DNA of 63,275 bases from Linderina pennispora (GCF_002104995.1 NW_024468292.1:1-63275), one strand, 5' to 3'. Positions 39,996 to 51,505 are shown, counted from the stretch's first letter. Notes: a model not told the origin generated them from the letters alone. Numbers and translations are program-made.

Positions 39996-41789
39996 ATGAG
40001 TGCAAGACAAAAGAGCTGCTCATTTGAAAGGAGGTCGGGGATACAGTCACCCTTGGCCACAAACATTACCGGCGAAGGACTTGGATTAGTGATGGACGGA
40101 ATGCCCTATGGAATATGCGAGAGCGAAAAGCCAACGACACCCAACCCATTTATCAACATTGTCCGGCGAGACACATTTGAGACCACCGACCCCATTGGCG
40201 AAAGTGTGCTGGACGACGCGTCGTCATCGGCAGTATCCTCTGATGACGATGTCGAGACAAGCCTTCTGACCGGAAAGCGTCTGTACCTGGCGCTGGCCGG
40301 TCTTGACACGCTGCTATTTATTGCCTCGCTGGACATGACGATCATTGCAACAGTATACGTGGAGATAGCCGACAGCTTTTCGTCTCTCTCACGGGCCGAG
40401 TGGACAGTGACATCGTATATGCTAGCATCAACAGCATTACAGCCGCTGTATGGGAAATTCAGCGACATCCTGGGCCGCGTTGAAGCTATTGTGGTTGCAG
40501 TGCTGCTGTTCGTTGTTGGCTCGATAATGTGTGCGCTGAGCAACTCTATGAGCATGCTGATTGCCAGCAGGGCCGTGCAAGGGCTAGGCGGCGGCGGCCT
40601 GGTCAGTCTGATATTTGTGGTAGCTGCGGATATTCTGAGTGAGCGCGAGCGCGGGAAATACATTGGGCTGTTTTCGGGCACCTGGGGTCTGGCGTCGGCG
40701 GTGGCCCCGATTCTGGGCGGCGCCATTGTACAGCGGAGCTCCTGGCGGCTGATCTTCTGGATCAACCTGCCGATCTGTGCCATTGCACTGGCGCTGGTCA
40801 TTGTGACCATGCGGCTGCCAAAGCCCCAGGGGTCGATGCGCGACAAGATCAAAAAGATTGATTTTCTGGGCACATTAATGTTCCTCATAGGCACCGTGCC
40901 GCTGCTGCTGGGGCTGTCATGGGGCGGCCGCGAGTACACATGGACGTCGCCGCTGGTACTCGGGTGTCTGGTCGGTGGGTCGCTGGCGCTGTGTGTGTTC
41001 ATGGCCATAGAGTGGAAGGTGCCGAACGAGCCAATTGTGCCCTCGCACCTGCTGGCTATCCGCAATGTCTCGCTATCTTCAGTTGGTCACTTCTTCTATG
41101 GCGCTGCAGGGCTGGCTCCGATCATCTTCATTCCGCAGTGGGCGCTGCTAGTAAAAGGTGCGACGGCAATATCAGCCGGCATGCATCTGCTGCCGTTCAC
41201 AATCGGCACCGTGGTGACATCAGTGGTGGGCGGGTTCATCATGGCACGCACTGGGCGGTATCGCCGGCTAATTGTGGCCGGATCCGCCATGTTGGCCGTG
41301 GGCAATGGCCTGCTTGTTTTACTTGACGAGAAATCCCGTCTTACCTTACAGATCGGTCTACTGTTCCTGTGCGGGCTGGGCGCGGGCGCCTGTATCCAGC
41401 CGATTATGATGGCTGCACAGGTGGCAGTGTGCGGTCGCGATATGGCGGCAGTCACCACGCTGTGTGCGTTCCTCAGGTCTCTGGGCGGAATCCTGAGCGT
41501 GGCCATCCTGAGCTCGGTCATGCATAGCAATGTCAGACAGGGGCTGATACATTTAGCCACCAGGTACCCGTTCAGCATCCGGTTCCTGCTGGATGTCGGC
41601 GAGAACCAGTCAATCATCTACAAACCTGATGTGCCGGCTGAGCTGCGTGTGGCAATTGTGCATATCTTCCAGAGGGCGCTGCGTGCCTCGTTCTATGCAC
41701 TGCTGCCATTCTCGATACTCTTGGTTGTATGTACACTGGGATTCCAGCATCTGGAGCTGAAGCGGCAAAGAAAAAAGACCATCGGGTAA
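39996..41789 (+). CDS. second MFS drug/H+ antiporter-like transporter (tandem paralogue)
   Basis: 597 aa from the ATG at 39996. A GTG further upstream is not a eukaryotic start, and the ATG at 39984 is out of frame. It keeps the same architecture as the upstream gene: LDMTIIATVYVEIA, GKFSDILGRVEAI, VQGLGGGGLVS, SAVAPILGGAIVQ and a RKKTI tail at the very C-terminus. Both proteins end with a matching Leu/Lys-Arg pattern (H-V/L-E-L then basic KKTI), so the pair clearly arose by tandem duplication. The N-terminus is longer and more acidic (DDASSSAVSSDDDVE). Confidence 0.9.
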   Translation: MSARQKSCSFERRSGIQSPLATNITGEGLGLVMDGMPYGICESEKPTTPNPFINIVRRDTFETTDPIGESVLDDASSSAVSSDDDVETSLLTGKRLYLALAGLDTLLFIASLDMTIIATVYVEIADSFSSLSRAEWTVTSYMLASTALQPLYGKFSDILGRVEAIVVAVLLFVVGSIMCALSNSMSMLIASRAVQGLGGGGLVSLIFVVAADILSERERGKYIGLFSGTWGLASAVAPILGGAIVQRSSWRLIFWINLPICAIALALVIVTMRLPKPQGSMRDKIKKIDFLGTLMFLIGTVPLLLGLSWGGREYTWTSPLVLGCLVGGSLALCVFMAIEWKVPNEPIVPSHLLAIRNVSLSSVGHFFYGAAGLAPIIFIPQWALLVKGATAISAGMHLLPFTIGTVVTSVVGGFIMARTGRYRRLIVAGSAMLAVGNGLLVLLDEKSRLTLQIGLLFLCGLGAGACIQPIMMAAQVAVCGRDMAAVTTLCAFLRSLGGILSVAILSSVMHSNVRQGLIHLATRYPFSIRFLLDVGENQSIIYKPDVPAELRVAIVHIFQRALRASFYALLPFSILLVVCTLGFQHLELKRQRKKTIG

Positions 41790-41970
41790 ACCGGAAGTCT
41801 GTGATGTCACAGGCGCATGTGCCCCTTAACCTGCCACGACTGATGATTAGGTCATGCGTGGAGGCCGAAAAAAAAAAGCATTTTTAACTCCACTACAGAC
41901 TATTTTTCCCTCTCACTTCTCGTTATTCACACAAAAAACCTGCTCTGTTCGCCATTTACATAGAAGGAAT

Positions 41971-42885
41971 ATGCTGCGTGGACAGATCTTGCGCCGACTT
42001 ACATTATCGCCGCCTATGCGCCTTCGTGTGCCACAGCCTTTAATGGCGTTGTCCATGCGATCGATGGGCTCGCAGCATCAGCAGCACGGCGGCGAGAAGC
42101 CGATCAAAGCGGACCAGCCCGAAACCGCCTGGGACCGCACACTTCAAGAGGCGCTGGATCAGGCTAAGCGCGAGCTTGATTTAGAGCGCCGGCTGGCCGA
42201 AACAGACAGCCCGACAAAGCCCGAACCAAAACCGGAACCCGAGCCAGAGGAAGACAACGACGGCGACCAGCCGATGGACTATCTAACAACGGTAGGACGG
42301 GTGATGGTCGAGCTGCCACACCAGCTGGAGGGGTTCTTTGAGCATGGGTTGGAGCCGGGCATCTACAGCGAGCAGCTGAGGTTTATTGAACGCACTCACA
42401 CGGGCCTGCACCTGTCGAGCCGTACCCAGTATATGGGCATGGCGCGTGTCTTGCGAATTGCCATGAGTGCGTATTTCAGTAATCCGACGCTGACGGTCGT
42501 GCAGATTCGGCAGGTCCCAGTTTCTGATTCGCCGCCGGCCGAGGAACAGGAGGAAGCGACAGATGGATGGACAGGCCCGCATGGAGCAGACGCAGCAGCA
42601 GCAGCCACGCAGAATAAGAGGTTCGAGGTGTATGTGCGGTGGGTGTTTGAGGGGATGCCAAGACATGCAGACCTGATTGGCGGTGGCGGGTCGATGTATG
42701 AGGGCGAGTTCAGATACAGGCTGGATCAGCGCTCGGGGCTCATTGCCGCGCATGAAGTCACGGCCATCCACCCAACTCCGCCCACCGCCGTGCTATCCAG
42801 CTCCGGCCTGGCTCGGCTGGCTGGGTGGTTCTCGCCGCGCGGCTCTCTGTCGCTGACCAAAAAGACACCCAGGAACTGCTTGTAA
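41971..42885 (+). CDS. mitochondrial DUF2358-like protein
   Basis: 304 aa from the ATG at 41971. The frame runs upstream but the leader there is T-rich and non-coding in look. The Arg-rich, acid-free N-terminus (MLRGQILRRLTLSPPMRLR) is a mitochondrial presequence. A Pro/Glu-rich linker follows (residues about 60-100). The core contains SEQLRFIERTHTGLHLSSRTQY, FEVYVRWVFEGMPRH and GLIAAHEVTAIHP. The order resembles the NTF2-like DUF2358 family (a strand-rich alpha+beta barrel with F-x-D-x-L-T and H-x-V ends). This is from memory. The function is unknown. Confidence 0.6.
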   Translation: MLRGQILRRLTLSPPMRLRVPQPLMALSMRSMGSQHQQHGGEKPIKADQPETAWDRTLQEALDQAKRELDLERRLAETDSPTKPEPKPEPEPEEDNDGDQPMDYLTTVGRVMVELPHQLEGFFEHGLEPGIYSEQLRFIERTHTGLHLSSRTQYMGMARVLRIAMSAYFSNPTLTVVQIRQVPVSDSPPAEEQEEATDGWTGPHGADAAAAATQNKRFEVYVRWVFEGMPRHADLIGGGGSMYEGEFRYRLDQRSGLIAAHEVTAIHPTPPTAVLSSSGLARLAGWFSPRGSLSLTKKTPRNCL

Positions 42886-42918
42886 GAAATATATTTTTAT
42901 GTTTTGAATCTGCATTAA

Positions 42919-43866
42919 TCAGTGCTCGGCCTTCTTCCCCTTGATGATGCCGTCGAACATGGGGATGAACCACTGGGCCAGCGTGAAGCCAAAGACAAGC
43001 TTGGGACCGACCACCAGGATCTTGGGCGTCAGGCCCTTGAAGAACGAGCCGAAGCCCTCCTGCTGCACCATGCGGCGCAGGATGGTCATGCCGCTCTCGG
43101 GGTTGTCGAACGAGCGCGCCTGGATACGTGTCTTGATGACATCCATGGGCGCAGACACTGTCAGCGAGGCCACAGCTCCACCGATCGAGGCAAAGAAGTT
43201 CTGGATGAAGGTGGCCTTGTTGTAGTCCTCCAGCTTGAACACAAACTCCTTGACGAACGCCGATCCACCAAACAGCGCAAACGAGCCTGGCGCATTGCGC
43301 ATGACGGTCCATCCAGCACCGCGGTACAGGGCCATGCCCTCATCAGCCACAATGCGGAACAGTCCGCGGCCGCGGAATGCCTCCGGGTTCGTCTGGCGCT
43401 TGATCTTCAGCACGTCCAGGGGAAGCAGAGCCACCTCACCGATGCCGATCAGCGAGCCGGCCGTTGCGTGCAGCATGGCCTTGCCGTTGCGGTCGCCGAA
43501 CGCGCGCGTGAACGACTGCCCATGGTTCCGCTCCAGATAGTCACGCACCACCGGCTGCCCACCAAACTTGTAGATACGCTGCGCTACCTTGTAGCCAGCA
43601 GCGTAGCCCAGGCCAGGGAACAAAGAGATGTACTTGCTGAGCGTCGGCTTGGTTGCCGCATCGCGGAAGATGACATTGTTCAGCTTGCCCATCGACTGGC
43701 CCATCGTCTGCCCGTTGCCGAAGATCTTGTCCGTGTTGCTCATCAGGCGCTTGGCCACTGTGTCCACCGGGTGGAACGTGAACAGCTCCAGAATACCGCT
43801 GGTTCCAGCTCCCAGGAGACGGGCTGTTCCCGACTCGCTACCCTTCTTTCCACTAGTAGGCGACAT
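42919..43866 (-). CDS. GGC1: mitochondrial GTP/GDP carrier
   Basis: 315 aa from the ATG at 43866. An ATG seven codons upstream is also possible. It is a mitochondrial carrier with three repeats. Carrier signatures are visible in each: FHPVDTVAKRL, LPLDVLKIKRQ and APMDVIKTRIQ. Long identical blocks with yeast Ggc1 include LFPGLGYAA, GSLIGIGEVALLPLDVLKIK, NAPGSFALFGG and FDNPESG. Ggc1 exchanges GTP for GDP across the inner membrane and affects iron homeostasis. It is convergent with the upstream plus-strand gene, with 33 bp between their stops. Confidence 0.94.
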   Translation of the reverse strand: MSPTSGKKGSESGTARLLGAGTSGILELFTFHPVDTVAKRLMSNTDKIFGNGQTMGQSMGKLNNVIFRDAATKPTLSKYISLFPGLGYAAGYKVAQRIYKFGGQPVVRDYLERNHGQSFTRAFGDRNGKAMLHATAGSLIGIGEVALLPLDVLKIKRQTNPEAFRGRGLFRIVADEGMALYRGAGWTVMRNAPGSFALFGGSAFVKEFVFKLEDYNKATFIQNFFASIGGAVASLTVSAPMDVIKTRIQARSFDNPESGMTILRRMVQQEGFGSFFKGLTPKILVVGPKLVFGFTLAQWFIPMFDGIIKGKKAEH

Positions 43867-45299
43867 GCTGTGTATGTGAGAGATCAAGTAATGCTGACTA
43901 AACGCTCAAGGGAAAGGCAAAAGGGCCGAGATAACAGAAAGAAAGCAGATAAACGAGTAGCAGGAGGAGATAAGAGACGAGATAGGCACATTCAGCCTTG
44001 GACACATGAAAAGTTTTTGGCTCATGCGCTGACTCCCGGTCCTGCTATCATGATTTCAGGCTCGCTTCAAGCCCCCGTCCCCAAAAACGGTGCATAAACA
44101 CTCATTTGCGACGCGATTGCCCTCCGCTTAGTGTAATTTTTTTGTGCGAGTGCAGAGGGACAGGCTGATCTTAATTATCGAAGGATCATATGGACAGCGA
44201 TAATTTAGAAATCACCAGCCAATATGAAGTGAAGCGCGTCCTATCAGTTGGCCCAACATGCTGACACGCCATAGCCATCAATCATACTTTTCCGGCATGA
44301 TATACCTCTACTTTCTCCGCCTGTGGTGCCAAATGTCACCGCTGCTCCTTCGGCTCATCGGGCTTAAGGCTTGCCACTCTAGGTGACAGAGGGGTAATAG
44401 AATGCATTAGTGATCTAAGAAACACATCATTGTCTTGCAGTTTCGCTTTGTAGTGTAAACCAAACACTTCGCCCCTTTTCGCTGCGACACTTTTCTCATT
44501 GCTTCCATTTTTCAAGGTATGCACCCTGTATTTTACAACCTCGATATCGTCGGCAAGATTTTGTCATGCAATATCCCCTCTAAAGACCGGGAATGAGGTT
44601 GCCAGCAAAGCCTAGATCGGAATGGACCAGGTCGAGGTGGTCCAAGATGAGCCCACCAAACTAATCAGAAGAGCTGTAACTCGATGAATAAAAGTCCCCG
44701 TATCCATCTGGCTTGAGCCCATGTTCAAAGACGATGTCTTCAATATCTAAATGAAATGGCTTGCTATATTCCATGTATCCCGAATTGCTTCTATATCTCT
44801 ATGCAAAATGGACTATATTTTGCAACGCTTCATATCTGTCCAAATGCAGCTGCTTAGCGATATCTGAGATCACAGTATCATTCAAGGCTATATGGCCTGC
44901 CAAACCGCAGTATCCGCCGATTACTGCATTTACTGGTACGCTTTTCATAATTTATGTGGTTCGCCAGTCAATCTTTGAGTTCTGCATACTATTTGCTTGG
45001 TCAAATGGCAGTTAGCAGATAAACAAACTCCATTCGCACCCTCATGCAAAGAAGCAAGGTCCTAAGCAGTTGGGTCCAAAGCAAGTCTGGTCTTCAGATG
45101 GAGCAGGTTTTGGTAATCTGAATCGCCGCTTTTCACTGCACATGATGATAGCGGAATCAGTGCATCAAACAATCAAACAATCAGTCGCTGCTGCACAGGT
45201 TTTGAGACAGAATTGGGGTAATATTTCGCATTTTTCTTTCTCCGTCCTGCTTGCTCTTGACATTTTCTAGTTTTTGCAGAAATCGACTCAAAGATAAGG
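43867..45299. other. 1.4-kb spacer with coding-like remnants
   Basis: On the minus strand, parts of 45015-44340 read as protein-like blocks broken by stops (for example VIGGYCGLAGHIALNDT and KPFHLDIEDIVFEHGL). They do not join into a gene and I do not recognise the family. The right-hand end is the promoter of the EF-Tu gene. Confidence 0.35.
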
Positions 45300-46706
45300 A
45301 TGCTTCGCTCTGCCGTTCGTATCACTGCTGCTCCTGCCAAGCAGATCATGCAGTCTGCTTCGCGCACCGCCGTTATCTCAAGTGTGCGCTCGATCTCGTC
45401 GCTGTCGCGGCCGGCTGTTGCGCGCAACATGCGTGTTGCCAGCATGCGTCCTGTGGTGATCCCCAGCGCTGTCCGTGGTATGGGTGTGCGTAGCTATGCT
45501 GACAACGTCTACACTCGCTCCAAGCCTCACCTCAATGTTGGTACCATCGGCCACGTTGATCACGGTAAGACTACCCTCACTGCTGCAATCACCAAGGTGC
45601 TTGCTGAGGCTGGAGGTGCCAAGTTCCGCGATTACTCTGATATTGACAAGGCCCCTGAGGAGAAGGCTCGTGGTATCACCATCTCGACCGCCCATGTCGA
45701 GTATGAGACCGCCAACCGCCACTACGCTCACGTGGATTGTCCTGGACACGCGGATTATATCAAGAACATGATCTCCGGTGCCGCTCAGATGGACGGTGCA
45801 ATCATCGTCGTTTCTGCCACCGATGGTCAGATGCCGCAGACGCGCGAGCATCTGCTCCTGGCAAAGCAGGTGGGCATCAAGAAGCTTGTTGTCTTCATCA
45901 ACAAGGCTGATGCCATTGATGACGCCGAGATGCTGGAGCTTGTCGACATGGAAATGCGCGAGCTGCTGACGACCTACGGCTTCGATGGCGACAACACCCC
46001 GATCGTGTCTGGATCAGCCCTGTGCGCCCTTGAGGGTAAGCAGCCGGAGCTCGGCCTTGAGGCGATCAAGAAGCTGATGGCCGCCGTCGACGAATGGATT
46101 CCGACCCCTGAGCGCGACTTGGACAAGCCGTTCCTGATGCCTGTCGAGGATATCTTCTCGATTGCCGGCCGTGGTACCGTCGTCACTGGTCGTGTCGAGC
46201 GTGGCCAGATCACCAAGGGCCAGGAGCTCGAGGTCATTGGCTTCGGCGCTCCCTTCAAGACTACCCTGACCGGAATCGAGATGTTCCACAAGCAGCTGGA
46301 GCAGGGCCAGGCCGGTGACAACATGGGCGCTCTGCTGCGTGGTGTCAAGCGCGAGACCCTGCACCGTGGCCAGGTCCTGGCTGCCCCTGGCACGATCAAG
46401 GCGCACAAGAAGTTCATGGCGTCGCTGTACATTCTGACCAAGGACGAAGGCGGCCGCCACACGCCGTTCTCGGACAACTACCGCCCCCAGATGTTCGTGC
46501 GCACCTGCGACGTCACTGCCATTCTGACCCACCCGCGTGGCCCTAACGGTGAGGACCCCGAGAACATGATGGTCATGCCTGGTGATAACATCACCATGCA
46601 GTGCGAGCTGCTGGCTGAGATCGCCATCGAGAAGGGCATGCGCTTCACCATCCGTGAGGGTGGCCGCACCGTGGGCACTGGCCTCGTTACCGAGCTCATC
46701 GAGTAA
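45300..46706 (+). CDS. TUF1: mitochondrial elongation factor Tu
   Basis: 468 aa, single exon. It delivers aminoacyl-tRNA to the mitochondrial ribosome. A 60-70-residue Arg/Ser/Ala-rich presequence precedes [19 protein letters not shown] (G1 P-loop at about 84-91), RGITI (switch I), DCPGH (G3) and NKAD (G4). Domains II and III follow with [13 protein letters not shown] and a [11 protein letters not shown]-type C-terminus. The length is that expected for mitochondrial EF-Tu. All regions are intact. Confidence 0.97.
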   Translation: MLRSAVRITAAPAKQIMQSASRTAVISSVRSISSLSRPAVARNMRVASMRPVVIPSAVRGMGVRSYADNVYTRSKPHLNVGTIGHVDHGKTTLTAAITKVLAEAGGAKFRDYSDIDKAPEEKARGITISTAHVEYETANRHYAHVDCPGHADYIKNMISGAAQMDGAIIVVSATDGQMPQTREHLLLAKQVGIKKLVVFINKADAIDDAEMLELVDMEMRELLTTYGFDGDNTPIVSGSALCALEGKQPELGLEAIKKLMAAVDEWIPTPERDLDKPFLMPVEDIFSIAGRGTVVTGRVERGQITKGQELEVIGFGAPFKTTLTGIEMFHKQLEQGQAGDNMGALLRGVKRETLHRGQVLAAPGTIKAHKKFMASLYILTKDEGGRHTPFSDNYRPQMFVRTCDVTAILTHPRGPNGEDPENMMVMPGDNITMQCELLAEIAIEKGMRFTIREGGRTVGTGLVTELIE

Positions 46707-46797
46707 ACCCCTCTCCTATTTCACTTCAACCGCAGCACAAAAAATTCCAATATCAATTTCAACATTTCTGACGTCTGTTTGCCACAAACATCGCCGA

Positions 46798-47721
46798 CTA
46801 CATCGAGCCGATATGCTTGTTGAACCGCTTCTCGCGGTCTCGTGAAGACCGCAGCTTCAGAAATCTCGGATCTTTGCGGTTTTGCTGGCAAAACTTGGCA
46901 AACGATAGCTTCTTGGACGTGACCTTTTCTTGCAGTAGCTGGTCGAACGGGTCGCCTGCCAGCTTCGCTGGTCGTGCGGCTGCCTGCTGCTGGCGCCGCT
47001 GCGCAATCAGGTCAGTACAGACAGCGTCAAACAGACTGTGTCGCTCTGCGTCGGTGTCGATTAGCTGGAACCGCGGGTCAGCTGCAACCTTTAGCTGCTC
47101 GCTTTCCCAGGTGCCAAATGGATTGAGGCTCGCAGATTTGAGCAGCTCATTGAACTGCGCAAGTTTCTCATCCTTTGAAACCTTTTCTGCCGCTGGCTCA
47201 GCTGGCTCCTCTACTTCAGCATCACTTGCTTCTAATGGCATGTCGTCCATCAGTTCATCGGCCATCTGCTCCAGCATCCAGTCGGCATCTTCGGCGTTGA
47301 GTTCTGTGTTCTCTGCTTCTACCTCGTTTTCTGTGCCAGCCTGGTCCGCGAGTGCTTTTGCCAGATCTTCGGGTATATCCCACCTTGACTGCCCAGTTTC
47401 TGAGTTGTAGTAGTAAGTGCGCCCCTGCTCAGTTAGGACACGGGACCAATCGGTGCCTGGAATGGCCGTCTGGGATTTAGGCTTATCCTGCTTGGCCTTA
47501 GCCCTGGCCTGCTCGCGCTGCTGCTCCAAGTGCTCTACTTTCCATTGCTCACCGGTTGCGAGTCCATCTGTGTCGTCAGCGTAGTCGAATGGCCGGTGCC
47601 AGGTGCTGATACCGTTAGAGCGCTCGAAGAAGTATATCTCATTCGGCATGTATGGACCACCAGGCCTGTTGGGTGCACGGAAGACTGCCCATGCGTGCTG
47701 TGTTCTTGGTGGCTCGAACAT
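46798..47721 (-). CDS. WW/FF-domain protein (Urn1/TCERG1-like splicing factor)
   Basis: 307 aa from the ATG at 47721. An N-terminal WW-like segment (NEIYFFERSNGISTWHRP) precedes a second WW domain (RTYYYNSETGQSRWDIPE). An acidic linker follows, then an FF domain (KLAQFNELLKSASLNPFGTW.. to SLFDAVCTDLI, quoted in part). The C-terminus is basic (REKRFNKHIGSM). The order matches the yeast Urn1 and pre-mRNA-splicing WW/FF class, which bridges RNA polymerase II CTD or spliceosome factors. Residues read upstream of 47721 are not a credible N-terminus. Confidence 0.85.
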   Translation of the reverse strand: MFEPPRTQHAWAVFRAPNRPGGPYMPNEIYFFERSNGISTWHRPFDYADDTDGLATGEQWKVEHLEQQREQARAKAKQDKPKSQTAIPGTDWSRVLTEQGRTYYYNSETGQSRWDIPEDLAKALADQAGTENEVEAENTELNAEDADWMLEQMADELMDDMPLEASDAEVEEPAEPAAEKVSKDEKLAQFNELLKSASLNPFGTWESEQLKVAADPRFQLIDTDAERHSLFDAVCTDLIAQRRQQQAAARPAKLAGDPFDQLLQEKVTSKKLSFAKFCQQNRKDPRFLKLRSSRDREKRFNKHIGSM

Positions 47722-48427
47722 GAAGAGGATTTTTGAATAGCAAGGAATAAACAAGTGTGTCAGGTATGCTAGAGAGAACCGAACCAGGATGTCAGATATG
47801 CTGATAGGGCCACCATGATTCGTCGCTGTCAGTAACATCTGACCATTGGCAGCTATTAATATGGGACTGATGCATATTTATATAGCCACTATTATTGACT
47901 ACAGCTAAATAGCGTTATCAAGGAGGTAATTGTGGCAACACTGTGGTCTGCTGAAACTACCAGATGTCTTCTCTGGCGACGCACGTCATCCTATACCATT
48001 GATATTTGACTGGGATAGCCAGGCTCCCATGTAAGCAGAATGACACTCAATGTTGCACAGCTTGTCTAGCCAAACCGTTGTCCCATCGCAGGAGTTGGCC
48101 ATGCAGTATGCTAGACAGCTAATATCTTGCACACCGAGCCCCACCACGAACGCATCTCTTGGCGTCGTCCAGATGCTGACTCCATGCCGCAAGAACAGCC
48201 TCCAGCAAGCAATCGACATCACTGATCCTTGATTATGATCTGGAAATCTTGCCACATGGCACTCGTCATCGCGCGGCGAGGGCTGGCTGGCAAATTCGAA
48301 CTGGTTGACGCAACACGTAATTGTGCAAGCTCTGCAGCAACTTTTCTCCTGCTGACTTTTCTCCCTTAACTTCAATTTTATATACACACTCCACTTCACT
48401 TTAAAGCTATTAAAATTCGCAGGAATA
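47722..48427. other. divergent intergenic region (WW/FF gene / RPT4)
   Basis: Bidirectional promoter space. No domain-bearing frame is seen. Confidence 0.5.
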
Positions 48428-49691
48428 ATGGACGAGGAACGCGCCAGAGTTTTGAATGTCTACCGCCGTACGATTGTCGAGCATGGCGACTGGGAAGACA
48501 AGGTCAAAGAGGGTAAGTAACAGACTGCGCCAACTGCTGAAGGCACTGATGCAATTATGCTAGCACTGGCTGAATTCGCTTAATGTGTCGTTTCTGCGCT
48601 ATATAGCTCGCCTGGGCGTCAGGAGGCTCGAGAAGGAGTACGAAAAGTCAGAGGACGACCTGAAGGCGCTGCAGAGCGCTGGACAGATTGTGGGCGAGGT
48701 GTTTAAGCAGCTGGACGAGGACCGTTTCATTGTGAAGTCATCGACAGGGCCGCGCTATGTGGTCGGGTGCCGGAAGCGGGTGAACAAGGCCGAGCTGAAG
48801 CAGGGCTCCCGTGTGTCGCTGGACATGACGACACTGACAATCATGCGCAAGCTGCCTCGTGAGGTCGACCCCCTCGTATACAACATGAGCGCTGAAAAGC
48901 CCGAGGACGTGTCGTTTGCTGGTGTCGGTGGTCTTTCGGAGCAGATCCGCGAGCTGCGCGAGGTCATCGAGCTCCCGCTGATGAACCCCGAGCTATTCCT
49001 GCGCGTAGGTGTGAGCCCACCCAAGGGTGTGCTCCTGTACGGTCCACCCGGAACTGGAAAGACGCTGCTAGCCAAAGCTGTGGCAAACTCGCTGGAGACA
49101 AACTTCCTGAAGGTGGTGAGCAGTGCCATCGTGGACAAGTATATTGGCGAGAGCTCGCGCATTGTGCGTGAGATGTTTGGGTATGCGCGCGACCACGAGC
49201 CGTGCATCATCTTCATGGACGAGATCGACGCTATTGGTGGCCGGCGTTTCTCCGAGAGCACATCGGCGGATCGTGAGATCCAGCGCACGCTGATGGAGCT
49301 GCTGAACCAGATGGACGGTTTCGACGTGCTGGGCAAGGTCAAAATGATCATGGCTACGAACCGGCCCGACACGCTTGATCCGGCTCTGCTGCGCCCAGGC
49401 CGCCTGGACCGCAAGATCGAGATCCCGCTGCCCAACGAGCAGGGCCGCACAGAGATCCTCAAGATCCACGCTGCCGGCATCGCCAAGCATGGCGAGATCG
49501 ACTATGAGGCCATTGTCAAGCTCAGCGACGAGTTCAATGGTGCCGATCTGCGTAACGTGTGCACTGAGGCTGGCATGTTTGCCATCCGCGAGGAGCGCGA
49601 CTATGTCATTCAGGACGACTTCATGAAGGCGGTGCGCAAGGTTGCCGATGCCAAGAAGCTCGAGTCCAAGCTCGAGTACGAAAAGCTCTAA
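48428..49691 (+). CDS. RPT4: 26S proteasome ATPase subunit Rpt4
   Basis: Exon 1 is 48428-48512 ([14 protein letters not shown]..) and exon 2 is 48607-49691, giving 389 aa. A 94-bp intron (GTAAGT..ATATAG, phase 1) separates them. One of six AAA+ ATPases of the 19S base. An N-terminal coiled coil and OB region precede [14 protein letters not shown] and [17 protein letters not shown]. Walker A is GPPGTGKT, Walker [17 protein letters not shown], then [21 protein letters not shown] with sensor and Arg finger. The C-terminus EYEKL lacks the HbYX motif, as is usual for Rpt4. It is strongly conserved and intact. Confidence 0.95.
48513..48606 (+). other. intron of the Rpt4 gene
   Basis: 94 bp, 5' GTAAGTAA and 3' ATATAG, phase 1. 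Exon 1's last G plus CT makes the Ala codon. Confidence 0.85.
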
Positions 49692-51505
49692 GTGCCATTC
49701 TCACTCTTTGTCAACAAGTTGTTTTTACATTTCCTGCTCTGCGAACAAGGCCGTTGTGCCTCAGTAGATGGCGACTCGTCCTTAGTCAGCAGTATTATTA
49801 GCCCATCATGGTAGCGTACGAGAATGGTCTTATCCAACGAACCGATAGCCTTTCCTTGTATGAGGTGCGGGTGGGAGCGGCCAAATCAAAAATGAGTCTC
49901 TCTCCCTGCCATTCACCTCCACTGGTGCCCTGTTTGCTAATGGCTGAAGCGAAAACATACCATTGAGGCGAAATGTGTAGAGGGTACTATGACGCGGGTG
50001 TATGCACAAGAATGGAACACATAACCATGTGCGTGGGATCATCGAACCTGGTCTAGCCTGGCAACCTGCATGACATGGCACATATTTTTTGTTAGCCGCA
50101 TGCCATTTTTGCCTTGCTCACAAACCGATGCACATTCGATTTGACAGGGGCGTGTAGTAGGACAGGGGCCCAATGTGCACCGTCCGTTTGCTTACACTTT
50201 GTTACCGGCGACACATCATACGGAAGGCACTCGGCAATTGGCAGCAGCCCTAGTACAAGGGCGGCAGGCGGGGGAGGCGAAAGTAGTCTGGACAAAACCG
50301 ATCGCTAATCTTGTACAGATGGCGAAATATCCGGTGCAGTGGGTGTGGAATGCGAGCGACATGCACGCCACAGGGCGGTTGCCGCGTAAACGCAAATCAC
50401 CCGAACCTTGCAGATTTCGGAGAAGGGCGAAGCTGGCGGCCGCCAACACGCAAGGCATCAGCCCAAGGCCCTTTAATCCACCTCCCCGTTTCTAGCCTCC
50501 GAACGCGATTTGTGAAAGCAGGATTGCCATCATGTATCTGGTGATGGGGGGGAGGCTGAGAGCATAAGCCGGTGCGGCTCGGTATATGACCGAAGGGCTG
50601 AGAGGGCGGGGGCGGGAAGAGACGATGACTGTTGCACAGTGTCAGCCAATTTGAACAGAATGCGGCTGAAGGAGGACCACTCTTGGGCTTGGCGTGTGGA
50701 GTGACGGCGAGCAGGCATAGTTTTTTGTGGTGCTATTCTTCGGCACACCTTGCTGCGATCGGGTGAGCCCGACGCCTGGCCAGTCATAATCAATGGAAGC
50801 AGGATTTATTCGCTCAGTGCTACTCGATTTCTGGGGCCGAGAGAAGGCTGCATACGAAAATAGAAACGCCTTGCTCTCCTCATGCGCTATTTGGAATGCT
50901 CCCACCCCTCGCTACACTTGCACTCTTGGGCCATTTGTCGACGACTGGCTGCAGTGAATAATCAGCGAAGAGAAAGAAGCACCATCGTCACAACTGCCCC
51001 TTAGCTGGCCCAAACTACCTGCCTCTTTCGGCTTGGGGGTTTCTTTTGCCAGCCTTTATTCCCTTGTATTTCGAGAGGCATAGAATACCCGCTCCTCCCA
51101 AAGATAGGAGATGTAGGTGCGACAAGTTAGAGAGAGTGAAAATTTGCGGGTGGTGTGTGTTTTTATCTTTGCTCCTTTTCGCGCATTGGCGAACATTGGA
51201 CCTGAAGATTTCAGTGGACGTAAACACCCACTGGTGGGGAGACCCAGCAGTACAGCTCATGCTGGATTCGCTCTCCTGTAGACGTACCGTTATAAATCAG
51301 CCGGCCATGAAGGCCCTATCTTTCCTCGCCTTCCCGACTTGAGTGTTTTCTTTATTCATCGATATCTGCTTTTTTTCTTTTGTATTTGTTTCGATCTTGC
51401 TACATATTTACAGCAACATCTACGATATCAAGTCACTGTAATCTCGTTTGTTCGCCTGCCACCCAACACCCTTCACTATCCATTCACGTTTTACCAACAG
51501 AACCC
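49692..51505. other. 1.8-kb spacer upstream of the Myb/SANT factor
   Basis: Many short frames on both strands, none with a domain. A TATAAAT at about 51291-51297 followed by a long T-rich leader is the likely promoter of the gene at 51506. No RNA gene is recognised. Confidence 0.4.

Noticed and set aside
42922-44097. 391-codon plus-strand frame
   Set aside because: Antisense shadow of the Ggc1 carrier. Composition is typical of the reverse of a GC-rich gene.
48249-48256. Weak proteasome-associated (PACE-like) element upstream of RPT4
   Set aside because: Only about seven of nine bases match GGTGGCAAA. Such matches are expected by chance.
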